From Bacteroidota bacterium (GTDB lineage: Bacteria > Bacteroidota > Ignavibacteria > UBA10030 > UBA6906): a stretch of DNA of 64,000 nt. Under the pieces are notes generated by a model that saw only the letters and a program-made list of their open reading frames with translations, searched no databases and was not told where the DNA came from. Shown piece after piece: positions 44,799 to 53,964 of the stretch. Both the position numbers and the translations under genes were made by a program. The DNA lies in NCBI GenBank assembly GCA_019637975.1, contig JAHBUR010000013.1, forward strand, positions 60,195 through 124,194. The letters run 5' to 3'. The first letter of the stretch is position 1. Each line of letters starts with the position of its first letter.

Positions 44799-46432
44799 TT
44801 CTTCTCTCCGCCTCCGTGGCCGGGACGGCGAGGGCCGCTTCGGCGGGGGCGATCGAATCGCCGGGGGCGGTCGTATTTCTTCTTTGCCTCAATCCGGATT
44901 TTCGGAGAGCCGGCAACGGGAGGAGGCAGTTCCTTCAGCCATTCTTCGGGAGGATAGATGGATTCGAGCTTTCTGCCGATAAACTCTTCAATGAGAGGAA
45001 TCTGCATCCCGTCTTCTTCGCAAGCAAAGCTCACGGAAATGCCGCTTGCGCCCGCCCTTCCTGTTCTGCCGATGCGGTGAACGTAGTCTTCTGCATCAAG
45101 CGGCAGGTTGTAGTTCACGACATGGCTGACTCCTTCGATGTGCAGGCCTCGTGCCGCGACATCGGTTGCGACAAGGATCCTGAACTTTCCTTCCCGGAAT
45201 CCCTCCAACGTTTTCACGCGTTCATGCTGTGACACATCTCCGGAAAGTAATCCGCAGGAAATTCCCCGCGACATCAGTTGTTCCGCAAGCCTGTGCGTGC
45301 TGTCTTTTCTGTTTCCAAACACAATCACCCGCTCCAGATTTTCCTGCACGATCATGTTGTAGAGGAGCTTCAGCTTGTCTTCTGTGGTCACGATATAGAC
45401 GCGCTGATCAATTGCTTTCACGCTTACCTGTTCCGGTTCGATATCAACGTGATGCGCTTCGCGGGTCCAATTTCCGGCCAACCGCCGTACATCATCCGTG
45501 AGTGTTGCCGTGAAGAACATCGTCTGCCGTTTGTCTTTGTGAGGCGTGCTCATCACGATCTTGCGGATATCGGGAATGAACCCCATATCCAGCATCCTGT
45601 CCGCTTCGTCAATAACCAGTATCTCAACGTGGGAGAGATGAATATGATGTTGCTTTTGAAAATCAATCAACCTTCCCGGCGTTGCAACAACAATATCCAC
45701 CTGCCCGTCAAGCCATCGCTTCTGCCGCTCGTAGTCCATTCCGCCAAACACCGCCACGATTTTCGCATGTGTGTATTTTGAAAGTGATTTGGCATCCTTC
45801 TCAATTTGCAACACAAGCTCACGCGTCGGGGCAAGAATCAGCGCCCGCGGGCTTGCCTTTCGCCGCTCCGCAAGAGGTTTGCGAAGCAGATGTGAGAGAA
45901 TCGTGATCAAGAATGCGGCACTCTTTCCCGTACCTGTTTGCGCCCTGCCCGTACAGTCTTTCCCCTCCAACGATTTTGGCAGAATCTCCGCCTGCACCGC
46001 CGTGCAATACTGAAAGTTCAGGTCGGCGATTGCATGCATGATTGGGTTCGGAAGGTTGAAGTCATGAAAACGGGTCTTTCCTTCGATCGGCGGGACATCA
46101 AACTGTGAAATCTGCCAATTATCAACAAGTGGTGCTTCAGGTTCACGCTGGGTTCGAGGCTGCGAATGTTGACGAGGCGGTCGTGTTGGAGGGCGTTGCG
46201 GGCGAGTACGATTATCGGCTCTCTGCGGCCGCTCGCTTCGCTGTTGTCGTGGTCGCTCACCCCGCTGACTCTGCGGACGAGGATTCTTCCCCTGATACCC
46301 GCGCCGGCTGCTCTCACGTTTTGGCGGTGTCTGCTGCCGCTGCTTGGGCGGTTCAACGGTGGCCGGGGTCTTTTTCTTTCCCCGAATCTTGCCGCTTAAC
46401 CATGAAGCAACTTTCTTGATGACTTTTTTCAT
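44795..46432 (-). CDS. DEAD-box RNA helicase with basic N- and C-terminal tails
   Basis: The 545-residue protein has an Arg/Gln/Pro-rich N-terminal tail (residues 1-105), then helicase motifs AQTGTGKSAA, PTRELVLQI, VIDEADRMLD, FFTATL (a variant of SAT) and the C-terminal ATDVAARGLH and HRIGRTGRAG, and a basic RP-rich tail (RPRRFDRPRR). It is like RhlE/RhlB and should remodel RNA, for example during ribosome assembly or in the cold. The tails suggest RNA binding. The acetyltransferase gene overlaps the stop. Confidence 0.93.
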   Translation of the reverse strand: MKKVIKKVASWLSGKIRGKKKTPATVEPPKQRQQTPPKRESSRRGYQGKNPRPQSQRGERPRQQRSERPQRADNRTRPQRPPTRPPRQHSQPRTQREPEAPLVDNWQISQFDVPPIEGKTRFHDFNLPNPIMHAIADLNFQYCTAVQAEILPKSLEGKDCTGRAQTGTGKSAAFLITILSHLLRKPLAERRKASPRALILAPTRELVLQIEKDAKSLSKYTHAKIVAVFGGMDYERQKRWLDGQVDIVVATPGRLIDFQKQHHIHLSHVEILVIDEADRMLDMGFIPDIRKIVMSTPHKDKRQTMFFTATLTDDVRRLAGNWTREAHHVDIEPEQVSVKAIDQRVYIVTTEDKLKLLYNMIVQENLERVIVFGNRKDSTHRLAEQLMSRGISCGLLSGDVSQHERVKTLEGFREGKFRILVATDVAARGLHIEGVSHVVNYNLPLDAEDYVHRIGRTGRAGASGISVSFACEEDGMQIPLIEEFIGRKLESIYPPEEWLKELPPPVAGSPKIRIEAKKKYDRPRRFDRPRRSGPRRPGHGGGEKK

Positions 46433-46578
46433 TCAGATCGGATTTGAGGAACGGATGCCTCTGTTATGAGGAGAAGATGAGGGTTCGATGTATCAGTCTT
46501 TGCGCGTATGAGTGTTGAAAGGGAAGCCGTACGTCCGGCAGTTCAAGATACGAAGTATGGCGGTGAGATGAAAGACGA

Positions 46579-46601
46579 GGAGGCCCGCGTTTCGGGCCTC
46601 C
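46579..46601. terminator. Hairpin downstream of tonB
   Basis: Perfect nine-base stem GGAGGCCCG / CGGGCCTCC with a five-base loop, about 20 bases past the tonB stop. No strong T tract on the minus strand. Confidence 0.55.
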
Positions 46602-46622
46602 CGTAGGGGGGCTTTTGGGCGC

Positions 46623-47396
46623 TTAGCGTTTCAGTTTGAAGGTGAAGGGAACGCTAACCCACACATCCACCGGGCCGCTGCTCATATATCCGGGTGTGAA
46701 CACAAACTGCTTCGCCGCTTCAATTGCCGCGTCGTTGAACAGCTCGTTGTCGCTTGCATAGATCCGGGCCTCACGCACTTTTCCCTCTTTCGTCACCCAA
46801 ATCCTGACGGTTACTTTTCCCTCAATACCCGCCCGTCGGGCCAGATCGGGATACTGCGGGGTTACGCGCTTCACCACTTCCGGAAAGTGTTCAACAATCT
46901 CAAATGGCACGGGCTCTGCGGTTACATCCGGAATATCGCCGGTCCCCGGACCAGCGCTTATTCCCTCATCGTCACCGGTACCTTCCTCTCCGCCAATGGC
47001 ATCCCCCCGTGAGATTTCATGCTGCGTCGCGAGTGTTTTCGTTTTGTCGGCAACGGCATCGGGCACAACAACTATCTTACCCGCCGCAATATCCGTCGCT
47101 TTCGGAGAAGCGCCACCTCGAGGTGAGGGAAGAGTGTAATCTTCCAAATTGATCGGACCGCGTTCTACGGGGATGCCGCGGGGCTTTTTCCACTCCACCT
47201 TTGTCATGTCAATTGGCGATTGCATGGCCGGAAGAACGAAGTAAGCCCCAATCACCATCGCATGAATCACAACCGAAACAACCAGCGCAAGAAGAATGTT
47301 GCGTTGTTGGATGCGTTCCGTTTCCATTGCGCGATAGACCAACGAAACGGAATACGCAGGCCGTCTGCTTGTTGCAGCAAATGCCGGTGACGTCAT
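46623..47396 (-). CDS. tonB: TonB energy-transducer protein
   Basis: The 257-residue protein has one transmembrane helix (LLALVVSVVIHAMVIGAYFV, about residues 35-55), a periplasmic spacer with Gly/Asp runs and a C-terminal TonB domain (ARRAGIEGKVTVRIWVTKEG to VSVPFTFKLKR). It transmits energy to receptors such as that at 24.6 kb. The ATG at 47396 follows GGAGG by five bases. No exbB/exbD genes are adjacent. Confidence 0.88.
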   Translation of the reverse strand: MTSPAFAATSRRPAYSVSLVYRAMETERIQQRNILLALVVSVVIHAMVIGAYFVLPAMQSPIDMTKVEWKKPRGIPVERGPINLEDYTLPSPRGGASPKATDIAAGKIVVVPDAVADKTKTLATQHEISRGDAIGGEEGTGDDEGISAGPGTGDIPDVTAEPVPFEIVEHFPEVVKRVTPQYPDLARRAGIEGKVTVRIWVTKEGKVREARIYASDNELFNDAAIEAAKQFVFTPGYMSSGPVDVWVSVPFTFKLKR

Positions 47397-47682
47397 GGCT
47401 ACCTCCATTGTGTGTTGATGGAAGAACGGTTAGTAACGCCAACAACTCAGCAATCAAAGAAGGTGCCATGACGTATCCTGCAAATTCATGTCGAATGCCG
47501 CAGTCGAGGAAGACTCCTCTTGCATTTTGCAGGACGGGTTGTACCTAAAACAGTACAATGCTTGTAAGCAGCCGGGAAATGAATCGAACGGATGAATTGC
47601 AGTTTGCAATGGATGGCAGGTGAATAATGATGAGAGTCCAACGGTACTGTGTCTGCAAACTCTCAACACCATTCATGTTTCC

Positions 47683-48639
47683 CTAAAACACACTCACCTT
47701 TACGTACCGCCCCGGATTCTGTTTGAAATCCATCAGAAGCGAGTCGAGCGAAAGAATGCTGTGATCTATATGCCGGTAGAGTTCGTCGTCGTTCGTGAGC
47801 TTGCCGAGACTGTTCGACGGGTCGTTGAGCCGTGAGAAGAGAGAATCGGAGCGGCGAATAACCGAGCTGAGATTGTTGTAGAACGATTCATCAACAATGA
47901 GTTTGCCGAGAGTTCCTTTGCCTTCTTTGAGGGATGTCGTCACGTCAGAGAGGTTTGTTATGAGGGAGGAGACATGTCCCGCCATCTGCTTGTCGTTGAT
48001 GAGCCGCGCTGCAAGTCCCTCACCGCTGGTGAGTTGCTTCGTCATTGCTTCGACATTGGCGGCGGTTTTCAGAAGCTTGTCATTCAGTTCCGTCGAAGTA
48101 ATCAGCCTGCCGATCGTGCCTTCTCCTTTGCTGATTTTTTGGGAGATGACTTGAATCGTATCCATCGTCTGAATTGCCGAGGCAATCAGATCTTCGAGTC
48201 CCGGCTCGGCAACAACGTCGAGGAAACCGCCTTCCGGCAGCATTTGTTTGGACTGGCCGAGCGTGATATCCACAAACTTGTCGCCTAAAACACCGAGAGC
48301 CTTGATCGTCGCTTTGGAGTCGCTCGTGATCAAGCCGAAGTAGTTTCTCGTGATGTCGAGCGTGACGAGAACGCCGGTTGTATCGTTGCGCGTCGAAAAA
48401 TCCATACTCTTCACAACGCCGATTTTCTTACCGGAAACGGCAACCATGTTGCCTTCGGACAATCCTTTTATGCTGGAAATGAAAAGATAGGCCGTATCGT
48501 GCCGCGTCAGGATGTTCGTGTTCTTGCCGATAACAAGTCCGAGTATTCCCGCAAGAATGAGTCCGGCAACGAACAAGATCCCCGTGCGGAGATTCCGCCA
48601 GCCGACTCCGCCTGTGGGCGATGTGTTGATTTTAGCCAT
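47683..48639 (-). CDS. mlaD: MlaD-like MCE-domain lipid-binding protein
   Basis: The 318-residue protein has one N-terminal membrane helix (GILFVAGLILAGILGLVIG) and an MCE domain (SIKGLSEGNMVAVSGKKIGV to LGDKFVDITLG, residues 50-130), then a long helical tail with repeats of TIGRLI/LGKLI-type segments. It would form a periplasmic ring that carries phospholipids between the membranes. It is 44 bases downstream of the ATPase gene. Confidence 0.9.
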   Translation of the reverse strand: MAKINTSPTGGVGWRNLRTGILFVAGLILAGILGLVIGKNTNILTRHDTAYLFISSIKGLSEGNMVAVSGKKIGVVKSMDFSTRNDTTGVLVTLDITRNYFGLITSDSKATIKALGVLGDKFVDITLGQSKQMLPEGGFLDVVAEPGLEDLIASAIQTMDTIQVISQKISKGEGTIGRLITSTELNDKLLKTAANVEAMTKQLTSGEGLAARLINDKQMAGHVSSLITNLSDVTTSLKEGKGTLGKLIVDESFYNNLSSVIRRSDSLFSRLNDPSNSLGKLTNDDELYRHIDHSILSLDSLLMDFKQNPGRYVKVSVF

Positions 48640-48683
48640 AAATGTCGAGTTGAGAGTTTGAAGAGTTTTTTGAGTTCATAGAG

Positions 48684-49415
48684 TCACAGTTCTTCGGGGT
48701 CGAGCAGGAAGGATTGTACGAACGGATGGTCGCATTCCTGCATCTTCTCCGGTTCGTCGTGAAAGATGATTTCGCCGTGATAGAGAATCAGCACATCATC
48801 GGCGATGCTGAACACATCGTTGATGATATGCGTAACCATCACGGCACCGAGGCCTTTTTCTTTCTTGAGCTGGCCGATGAATGCGAGGATTTTGTTCGAG
48901 CTGACCGGATCGAGTCCGGCAGTCGGCTCGTCGAACAGTACCATCTCCGGCTCGAAAATCAACGCCCGCCCGATTGCAACACGCTTCCGCATGCCGCCGG
49001 AAAGACTGTCCGGCAACTGATGCGCATGGGCTTCGAGTCCGGCAAACTTCAATTGTTCCTGCACGCGATGCGCTATTTCATGTTCGGGCAGATTGAGATT
49101 TTCGCGCAGGAAGAATCCCATATTCTCGCTCACGGTCATCGAATCGAACAACGCGTTGCCCTGAAAAACGATCCCCATCTTCTTCCGAATCGGGAACAGT
49201 TCCTCCTCGCTGAACTTGCTGATTTCGATTCCGTCAATATAGATCTCTCCGAATGTCGGCTGAATCAATCCCAACATCAGCTTGATGATGGTACTCTTTC
49301 CGGAGCCCGACGGACCGAGAATCGCCGTGATCTTGCCGTCGGGAATTTGCATCGAAATCCCGTTGAGAACCTCGCGGCCCGAATAGTAAAGATGTACGTC
49401 TTTGAATTCAATCAT
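48684..49415 (-). CDS. mlaF: MlaF-like ABC transporter ATPase
   Basis: The 243-residue protein has Walker A GPSGSGKST, signature LSGGMRKRV, Walker B MVLFDEPTAGLDP and the switch His in VMVTHIIND. It drives the MlaE/MlaD lipid transporter. Genes occur in the order mlaE, mlaF, mlaD on the minus strand. Confidence 0.93.
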   Translation of the reverse strand: MIEFKDVHLYYSGREVLNGISMQIPDGKITAILGPSGSGKSTIIKLMLGLIQPTFGEIYIDGIEISKFSEEELFPIRKKMGIVFQGNALFDSMTVSENMGFFLRENLNLPEHEIAHRVQEQLKFAGLEAHAHQLPDSLSGGMRKRVAIGRALIFEPEMVLFDEPTAGLDPVSSNKILAFIGQLKKEKGLGAVMVTHIINDVFSIADDVLILYHGEIIFHDEPEKMQECDHPFVQSFLLDPEEL

Positions 49416-49465
49416 TTACGGGAAATTCCAAATCTCAAATACCAAATTCCAACGGAAGGAGTTTA

Positions 49466-50263
49466 TCAGAAGTTCATATTCTCCAGCACCAACTTGGAGA
49501 TGTAGAAGTTGGCAACGAGCACAAGGCCTGATGAGACCACAATGCCTTTGATGGTTGAACGTCCGACGCCCGCGGTTCCTCCCTGCGCTGAAAAACCGTT
49601 GAAGCAACTTACCAGAGTAATAATCACTGCGAACACAAACGGCTTCACCGCCCCGACAACAAAGTCCTTTACAATAAGCTGGTTCAAGGCGGAGTTCCAA
49701 TAGAAGCCCGGATCAATATGATGGTAGATTTGCGCGACGATTCCTCCGCCGACCAATCCCACAAAATCACTCAACGCCGTCAGGGGGAAGAACATGACAA
49801 GCGCCGCGAATAACCGCGGCATCACGAGCCGTGCAATCGGGTCGGTGCCGAATGCCCGTAGCGCATCGATTTGTTCGGAGATTTGCATTGCGCCAAGTTC
49901 GGCTCCGTTGCGTGCGCCAACACGCGCCGAAAGCATCAGGCCGGTTACAATCGGGCCCATCTCCCGAATCACCGAAAGCGCCGTTGTGCGTCCGGTCAGC
50001 AGCTTCGCGCCGAAGCCTTCGAGCTGGTTTCCGACTTCGACCGTCAGCAAGCATCCGATGGCAAGCGAGCTGACAAAGATGATGGGTATCGACTCCGTGC
50101 CGCAGATGTACATCTGGTTCAGAATCTCACCCCAATACCGTCGTGTGGACGAGAAGCTTTTGAACGTACGTACGGAAAAGAGATAGAATTCCTGCAGTGT
50201 ATGCACGAAGTCTTTGAGACGCTCGTTCAATGTCTCGGCATACTCTCCGACTGCATTCCACAT
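49466..50263 (-). CDS. mlaE: MlaE-like ABC transporter permease
   Basis: The 265-residue protein shows the MlaE family pattern: VGNQLEGFGAKLLTG, VIREMGPIVTGLMLSARVGA, ELGAMQISEQIDALRAFG and the C-terminal CFNGFSAQGGTAGVGR. It has five or six membrane helices. It is the first gene of mlaEFD here, with no mlaC or mlaB adjacent. Confidence 0.93.
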   Translation of the reverse strand: MWNAVGEYAETLNERLKDFVHTLQEFYLFSVRTFKSFSSTRRYWGEILNQMYICGTESIPIIFVSSLAIGCLLTVEVGNQLEGFGAKLLTGRTTALSVIREMGPIVTGLMLSARVGARNGAELGAMQISEQIDALRAFGTDPIARLVMPRLFAALVMFFPLTALSDFVGLVGGGIVAQIYHHIDPGFYWNSALNQLIVKDFVVGAVKPFVFAVIITLVSCFNGFSAQGGTAGVGRSTIKGIVVSSGLVLVANFYISKLVLENMNF

Positions 50264-50376
50264 CTTTAGAACGATTGCGCAATCTCCTTGTAGGTTTTCA
50301 GAATCACGATGCTAAAAATACGCAAAAAGGGATTGAGGGAGAAGAGATTTTACAAACTGCAGCGGGGGCGGATACA

Positions 50377-50907
50377 TCAGGGCTTTCCTTTGTATTGGCT
50401 TCCCTTCATTGTTCCCTGAGCGGCGATTCCGATGAGCGTCAGCACGGCCAGCAACGCGGTGTTGATGTTGGGTTCCAGGTTGAGACTTTCTGTAATGAGA
50501 AATGCGCCGGTAAGCGACGAGAGAATGATCAACGCCCACTCGACGAGAAAGGAAAGAAGAATTGCCCCAAGAACTCCCCCGACAACAAAGGGCAGCCACG
50601 AAGGGAGAGCACTGTGGGTTGCGAACTCCTCCATCATGCTAAAGAACACATAGCCGCCGGCGACAAATCCCGCTACACGAACAGCGATCTTTTGCAGGAA
50701 AAATCCGGCAGCCGCAGCCGCCAGTCCGGCACCGAGCGCAACATAGAAGATCATGGATTCCTGATGATGAATAAATCGCGGAGCTATGCTCATCACCAGC
50801 ATGAATGCGACACCGCCGACGAAGAGCCACAGAACTTTCCGTCCGGCAAAGAGAAGGAGAAGTCCGATTATGATCGGAAAAAGATAATAGAAATCAATAT
50901 CGGGCAT
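50377..50907 (-). CDS. Polytopic membrane protein of unknown function
   Basis: The 176-residue protein (ATG 50907; an earlier start at 50922 would add five residues) has about seven short hydrophobic helices (LFPIIIGLLLLFAGRKVLWL; IFYVALGAGLAAAAAGFFLQ; LPFVVGGVLGAILLSFLVEW). I do not recognise the family, though it resembles TMEM198-like/DUF4203 proteins. It lies between M48 protease and MlaE genes on the same strand. Confidence 0.6.
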   Translation of the reverse strand: MPDIDFYYLFPIIIGLLLLFAGRKVLWLFVGGVAFMLVMSIAPRFIHHQESMIFYVALGAGLAAAAAGFFLQKIAVRVAGFVAGGYVFFSMMEEFATHSALPSWLPFVVGGVLGAILLSFLVEWALIILSSLTGAFLITESLNLEPNINTALLAVLTLIGIAAQGTMKGSQYKGKP

Positions 50908-51046
50908 AGTAAGAGAAGGCAATTAGAGAGATTGTGTAGGGAAGGAAGCCCCGTTTTCTTTTCGCACAGAAATCCGAGTGTTTCGCCGGAACAGGGTGAG
51001 GTTTCAGTGTGTTGCCTCACCCGTGTTAAAAGCAGATCAAAAAAAA

Positions 51047-51868
51047 CTATTTGGCTGGCGTATAGTATTTCAGTGCTTCAGGTAAGTGTGCCTTAATATC
51101 AGCAATACGGGTCTCATCCGACGGGTGTGTGCTGAGAAACTCGGGGGGCGCGGCTCCGCCTTTTGCGGCGGCCATTCTCTCCCAGAATGTTACCGCTTCC
51201 CGTGGATCATACCCTGCCATCGCCATGAAAATCAATCCCATTCTGTCCGCCTCGCTCTCCTGCGAGCGGCTGAACGGAAGCAACACACCAAACTGCGCGC
51301 CGACGCCGAATGCCGTCATCCAGAGGTTCTGTGTTTCTTGCGGCTTGTCTTTCACGGCAACTGCAAGCGCCATGCCGCCGAGATTGGCAAGCAAACCCTG
51401 GCTCATGCGCTCATTTCCGTGCTCGGCAATTGCGTGTGCAATTTCGTGTCCCATCACAACGGCGAGGCCGGTTTCCGTCTTTGTGACAGGGAGGATTCCT
51501 GTATACACAACGACTTTTCCGCCCGGCATGCACCACGCGTTCACCTGCTCGTTGTCAACCAGATTGAATTCCCAGTTGTACCCCTGCAGCCTGTCAGCCC
51601 AGCCGCTTTGCCGTGCATATTGTTCAACCGCATTCTGGATCTTGTGGCCGATCCGTTTCACCATTTCGGTGGCTTTCTGGTCGGTGCTGACCTTGTTCTC
51701 TTTGAGAAACTGATCGTATTGCGAGTAGCTCATGCTTAACATTTCACCCGCGGGAATGATAGTTAACTGCTTCCGCCCGGTCACCGGGTTGGTGGTGCAC
51801 GTGACAAAAACGACCGACAACACGATAACGACGACTGCCGGAAGGTAGAAGCGTTTAATTCGAATCAT
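51047..51868 (-). CDS. M48-family lipoprotein metalloprotease
   Basis: The 273-residue protein has a lipoprotein-type signal (VVFVTC followed by TTNPVTGRKQLTI), the zinc motif VVMGHEIAHAIAEHGNER and the third-ligand Glu in SRSQESEADRMG, then a STHPSDETRI block. It matches YcaL/LoiP-type M48 proteases, which act in outer-membrane protein quality control. This is separate from htpX at the left edge. Confidence 0.92.
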   Translation of the reverse strand: MIRIKRFYLPAVVVIVLSVVFVTCTTNPVTGRKQLTIIPAGEMLSMSYSQYDQFLKENKVSTDQKATEMVKRIGHKIQNAVEQYARQSGWADRLQGYNWEFNLVDNEQVNAWCMPGGKVVVYTGILPVTKTETGLAVVMGHEIAHAIAEHGNERMSQGLLANLGGMALAVAVKDKPQETQNLWMTAFGVGAQFGVLLPFSRSQESEADRMGLIFMAMAGYDPREAVTFWERMAAAKGGAAPPEFLSTHPSDETRIADIKAHLPEALKYYTPAK

Positions 51869-52284
51869 TGCCGTGTCCTTTCTTTTGTGGAAGACCCCCT
51901 TGGTTGACTAAGAATACAACAGTTCTGGATTATCTGCAACAAAATGAAATTGTTGTCATCATCACGGAATCAGCCACCTTCAATTACTCGCGGCTGACAT
52001 GACAATGGAATCAGTCAGCGAATCTGCGTTGAAGGTCACCTTCGCATTTTTCTCCGACCGCCGATTCAACCCGCAAAAAACTGGGCGGAAGAGAAGCCCC
52101 TGGACCTGCACAGAGAATCTTCGCAAACCTTCTTTTGACGAAGAGGGTGTCACGAAATGCAAGCATTGACAGTACCGCCAAGAGATGATTAAAAATTGCA
52201 ATACGAGAGATTTGGGGAATTATATACTTGACAAACCAAGATTAGTTTTGTATATTGTACTCAGTTAATCGAACTGAGGACACA
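51869..52284. other. 415-base gap before the IS1595 element
   Basis: Nothing recognisable apart from the transposase promoter at its right end. A 56-codon frame (51998-52168, MTMESVSESA) is not supported by any family pattern. Confidence 0.4.
52228..52278 (+). promoter_or_regulatory. Transposase promoter with inverted repeat before the start codon
   Basis: TTGACA (52228-52233), 17 bases, TATATT (52251-52256): close to the sigma-70 ideal. It is followed by CTCAGTT / AACTGAG (52260-52278), a perfect 7-5-7 inverted repeat at the likely transcription start. Confidence 0.65.
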
Positions 52285-53214
52285 ATGAAACTCGCAAAGA
52301 AAAGCCTGACGATCAGCGGACTCGCTCACAATGAGGCGAAAGAGAACGAAGCAAGGGAAACCCTCGAAAGACTCCGCTGGGGTTCTGGGGTAGCTTGTCC
52401 CCGTTGCGGTAGCATGGACGTTGCTAAGATCGAAGCGAAGCCCGGAAAGAAAGTCCGTCAAGGCTTGTACCGTTGCCGTGATTGCCGAAGGAACAAAACG
52501 AGCAATCAATTCACAGTTACGGTTGGGACTATCTTTGAAGATTCCCACATCCCCCTGTATATCTGGCTTCAAGCGATTTCCCTCTTGTGTAGTTCCAAGA
52601 AGGGAATGAGCGCGCATCAATTACACCGTCAACTTGGGATTACCTACAAATCCGCGTGGTTCATGGCTCACAGGATCCGCTTTGCAATGGAGCAGAAGCA
52701 CACGCGTAGAATGCAGGGAACGATTGAAGCGGATGAGACCTACATAGGCGGAAAGAGCCGGCGCGTGGGACGGCAAACAGGTTTAGAAAATAAGACTCCC
52801 GTTGTGGCATTGGTTCAACGGAACGGCAAGGTACGTTCTTTCGTTGTACCTACCGTGACGGCAGCGACGTTAAAGGAAACGCTACTTGCAAATGTTCATC
52901 CTTCTTCCCATCTTATGACAGATGAGCTTGACGGCTACAAGAAGGTGGGGAAAGAGTTTGCTTCCCACAAGACAGTCAAGCATAGCGAGTTTGAATACGT
53001 TCGCGGCAACGTGACCACGAACACGGTTGAGGGGTATTTCGGATTACTGAAACGCGGAATCAACGGCGTGTATCATCACGTCAGCAAGGAACACCTTCAC
53101 CGCTACCTTGCCGAATTTGATTTCCGATACAATCGTCGAAAGATTGACGATCACGATAGAACGGTTTCCGCAATTATGAGCACAGAAGGAAAGAGGCTCA
53201 TGTACCGGGACTGA
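52285..53214 (+). CDS. IS1595-family (ISXO2-like) transposase
   Basis: The 309-residue protein has an N-terminal zinc ribbon (CPRCG and CRDC, residues 36-75), and a DDE-type domain with EADETYIGG, TDELDGY and NTVEGYFGLLKRGINGVYHH. These are the ISXO2-like family marks. The reading frame is intact, so the element may be active. The ATG at 52285 lies just past the inverted repeat. Terminal inverted repeats and target duplication could not be defined. Confidence 0.9.
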   Translation: MKLAKKSLTISGLAHNEAKENEARETLERLRWGSGVACPRCGSMDVAKIEAKPGKKVRQGLYRCRDCRRNKTSNQFTVTVGTIFEDSHIPLYIWLQAISLLCSSKKGMSAHQLHRQLGITYKSAWFMAHRIRFAMEQKHTRRMQGTIEADETYIGGKSRRVGRQTGLENKTPVVALVQRNGKVRSFVVPTVTAATLKETLLANVHPSSHLMTDELDGYKKVGKEFASHKTVKHSEFEYVRGNVTTNTVEGYFGLLKRGINGVYHHVSKEHLHRYLAEFDFRYNRRKIDDHDRTVSAIMSTEGKRLMYRD

Positions 53215-53227
53215 CAAGGCTCAACGC

Positions 53228-53377
53228 ATGAAGAAGGAAGCAGAGAACAAAAAGCATACGAATGAAAAACCTGTCTCTCTCTATCCGTTGGAACCAGAAG
53301 AAGCGATAAGAAGGCTGTTGCAGGTTAAGCCACAAGCTAAGAAGAAAAAAAGAAAGCCTATGCGTTCTCGCGCATAG
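53228..53377 (+). CDS. Small basic protein after the transposase
   Basis: A 49-residue frame of Lys/Arg-rich sequence (MKKEAENKKHTNEKP, VSLYPLEPEEAIRRLLQV, KPQAKKKKRKP) begins 14 bases after the transposase stop. Similar small PLxPEEAxxxLL proteins often lie next to IS1595 elements or transposases, as far as I recall; this one may belong to the element. Its stop is inside a hairpin (53355-53380). Confidence 0.5.
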   Translation: MKKEAENKKHTNEKPVSLYPLEPEEAIRRLLQVKPQAKKKKRKPMRSRA

Positions 53378-53380
53378 GCT
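53355..53380. terminator. Hairpin at the end of the transposase unit
   Basis: Perfect 10-base stem AGCCTATGCG / CGCATAGGCT, six-base loop. A-rich DNA precedes it, so it would terminate best on the minus strand. Confidence 0.45.
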
Positions 53381-53428
53381 CCTACAAAGCAACTATTTGA
53401 ACCAACGGGACATTGGTAAGATAGTTGT

Positions 53429-53449
53429 CTGTTGACTCAATGTCAACAG
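53429..53449. repeat. Perfect inverted repeat right of the IS element
   Basis: CTGTTGAC / GTCAACAG with a five-base spacer. It may be part of the element end or an operator; no gene starts nearby on the right. Confidence 0.4.
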
Positions 53450-53498
53450 GGGTGTCAAAAATCTCCTAATGCTCGTAACCTATCTTGCCGATAACTAA

Positions 53499-53531
53499 AG
53501 ATACCGGACGGCGGAAATCCGCCCGGTATCT
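53499..53531 (-). terminator. Terminator for the DUF1508 gene
   Basis: Hairpin with stems AGATACCG / CGGTATCT and GGCGGA / TCCGCC, a three-base bulge and a T run on the minus strand. It lies 24 bases after the DUF1508 stop. Confidence 0.6.
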
Positions 53532-53554
53532 CGTTGTTGGTTTCCTGCGCGTGG

Positions 53555-53725
53555 CTATGCGTCGTAAACTGGCGCGTTCCATGCACTTTTCACAAGATTA
53601 ATACCGGCCAAGCAGTCAGACTTATTGTAATAGCCTTCGCCTGAGTCGGCAACGATCTTGTAGTTTGCGGCTTTTAACCGCCATCTCCAGTAATTGCTGG
53701 AGTCTTGATAGATTTGAAAAAACAT
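53555..53725 (-). CDS. DUF1508 (YegP-like) small protein
   Basis: The 56-residue protein is a single DUF1508 repeat: FQIYQDSSNYWRWRLKAANY then IVADSGEGYYNKSDCLAGI and VKSAWNAPVYD. Family members hold one or two such repeats, often repeated in YegP. The ATG at 53725 is seven bases from GAAAGG. It is divergent from the 53740 gene, start codons 14 bases apart, and followed by a hairpin. Confidence 0.85.
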   Translation of the reverse strand: MFFQIYQDSSNYWRWRLKAANYKIVADSGEGYYNKSDCLAGINLVKSAWNAPVYDA

Positions 53726-53739
53726 TGTATTGCCTTTCT

Positions 53740-53964
53740 ATGGATAGTTCGACAAAAGTTTTTCTGTTCAGATACTACCATGCCGGAACTTGGTGGACTC
53801 TTGATATTCCCGCAACAGATAAAGCAGATGCAGAAGCGAGACTCAAGAAACTGCCGCTTGCCCGATATGATGGAGAGCTTGCAGTACAAATACCCGCTAA
53901 AGTTCCCTCGTTTGTAGTACGAACGTTTGTTTGGTTTAGGAATCTTACCCGCCGTAGCGGGTAG
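53740..53964 (+). CDS. Small conserved-looking protein, unknown function
   Basis: The 74-residue protein (MDSSTKVFLFRYYHAGTWWT, LDIPATDKADAEARLKKLPL, ARYDGELAVQIPAK) resembles small hypothetical proteins of alphaproteobacteria with the W(S/T)LxIPA...DAEARLKxLPxAxYDGEL pattern, as I remember them. No ribosome-binding site is obvious. It is cytosolic with a short hydrophobic tail. The start is 14 bases from that of the DUF1508 gene on the other strand, so its leader must lie in that gene. Confidence 0.6.
   Translation: MDSSTKVFLFRYYHAGTWWTLDIPATDKADAEARLKKLPLARYDGELAVQIPAKVPSFVVRTFVWFRNLTRRSG

Noticed and set aside
47409..47682. Short frame of about 70 codons between tonB and mlaD
   Set aside because: No conserved pattern; likely leader DNA of tonB.
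51998..52168. 56-codon frame between the M48 gene and the IS element
   Set aside because: No ribosome-binding site or family pattern; the opposite strand is open too, so it is likely chance.
52143..53460. GGGTGTCA at 52144 and 53452 as possible IS ends
   Set aside because: The two copies are in the same orientation and differ after eight bases, so they are not inverted terminal repeats.
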